In this document: piece by piece, positions 43,395 through 43,625 of the stretch
Layout of the letters: the number at the start of each line of letters is the position of its first letter
Position numbering within the stretch: position 1 is the stretch's first letter
Assembly (NCBI RefSeq): GCF_010672085.1
Contig: NZ_JAAHHT010000007.1
Coordinates: forward strand, 61,632 to 105,256
DNA length: 43,625 nt
Direction of reading: 5' to 3'
DNA from: Okeania sp. SIO3I5
GTDB lineage: Bacteria; Cyanobacteriota; Cyanobacteriia; Cyanobacteriales; Microcoleaceae
Notes under the pieces: generated by a model
Databases searched by the model: none
What the model was told of the DNA's origin: nothing
The model's input: only the letters and a program-made list of their open reading frames with translations
Translations under genes and position numbers: made by a program

Positions 43395-43625
43395 TTCCAA
43401 ATTCCAAATTCCAAATTCAGGCATTAATTCCTGACGCTCGTTTGAGCATTTATAAATTTCCTAACCTATTTGCGCAGTGCAATATTAGAAATTTATGTAA
43501 AAGTAGGGACGTTTGAAAATTCCAAATTCAAAAGTCAAAATTCATGCCTTAATTCCTGACGCTCGTTTGAGCATTTATAAATTTCCTAACCTATTTGCGC
43601 AGTGCAATATTAGAAATTTATGCAA
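43395..43625. repeat. Direct repeat of about 105 bp, two units
   Basis: Each unit includes CCTGACGCTCGTTTGAGCAT, then TTATAAATTTCCTAACCTAT, then TTGCGCAGTGCAATATTAG. The first lies at about 43421-43499 and the second at 43548-43625; the window ends in it. CGCTCGTTTGAGC is a short hairpin. AATTCCA heptamers lead into the first unit. Confidence 0.65.

Overview
The window looks like chromosome of a filamentous cyanobacterium. It is AT-rich with scattered HIP1-type GCGATCGC sites, carries families typical of cyanobacteria (CHAT, CHASE2, DUF928, DUF1822, a LytR-CpsA-Psr protein, cyanobacterial NurA) and has unusually long, repeat-filled gaps with many 7-bp tandem repeats. Large non-coding fractions of this kind are known from marine filamentous genera such as Trichodesmium, Okeania and Moorena. 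The genus is an inference.

Layout. 0-3.1 kb: ATP sulfurylase, then a small conserved gene preceded by two CIRCE-like HrcA operators. 3.2-7.1 kb: a two-gene conflict module (trypsin-like protease fused to a NACHT NTPase, followed by a Trypco1 protein), flanked by decayed coding relics including a TnsB/Mu-type transposase fragment. 7.2-20.5 kb: mostly housekeeping and accessory genes (NurA nuclease, HAD hydrolase, a repeat protein, a DsbA-like lipoprotein, rpe, an LCP protein, a sulfite-oxidase-fold enzyme, twin 2OG-Fe(II) oxygenases, a PlsC-like acyltransferase), separated by miniature inverted-repeat elements. Two copies of a 164-bp IS200/IS605 right-end (omegaRNA-like) sequence lie in opposite orientation at 1-163 and 19457-19620, with no tnpB beside either.

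21.5-36.1 kb is rich in signalling and conflict genes: a VWA plus PP2C pair, a secreted TPR-CHAT protein, a MntA/HepT toxin-antitoxin pair, and a leftward cassette running sigma-like factor, DUF1822, CHAT-CHASE2, AbrB-type protein, DUF928. I read that cassette as the best candidate for a poorly described system: a regulator, a membrane sensor carrying a caspase-like protease domain, and exported partners. Tandem arrays adjoin both CHAT genes, and each array appears to contain a copy of its gene's own edge.

36.8-41.2 kb holds a second NACHT protein with an N-terminal HTH, divergent from a phospholipase-D-like gene. Four 10-bp repeats in the shared intergenic region look like an operator. A Panacea-type toxin-antitoxin pair follows. 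41.8-43.4 kb is lysS, preceded by a tandem array of about 13 units and followed by a direct repeat.

No tRNA, rRNA or true CRISPR array was seen. All family assignments come from reading the translations and recalled family motifs; no search was run.
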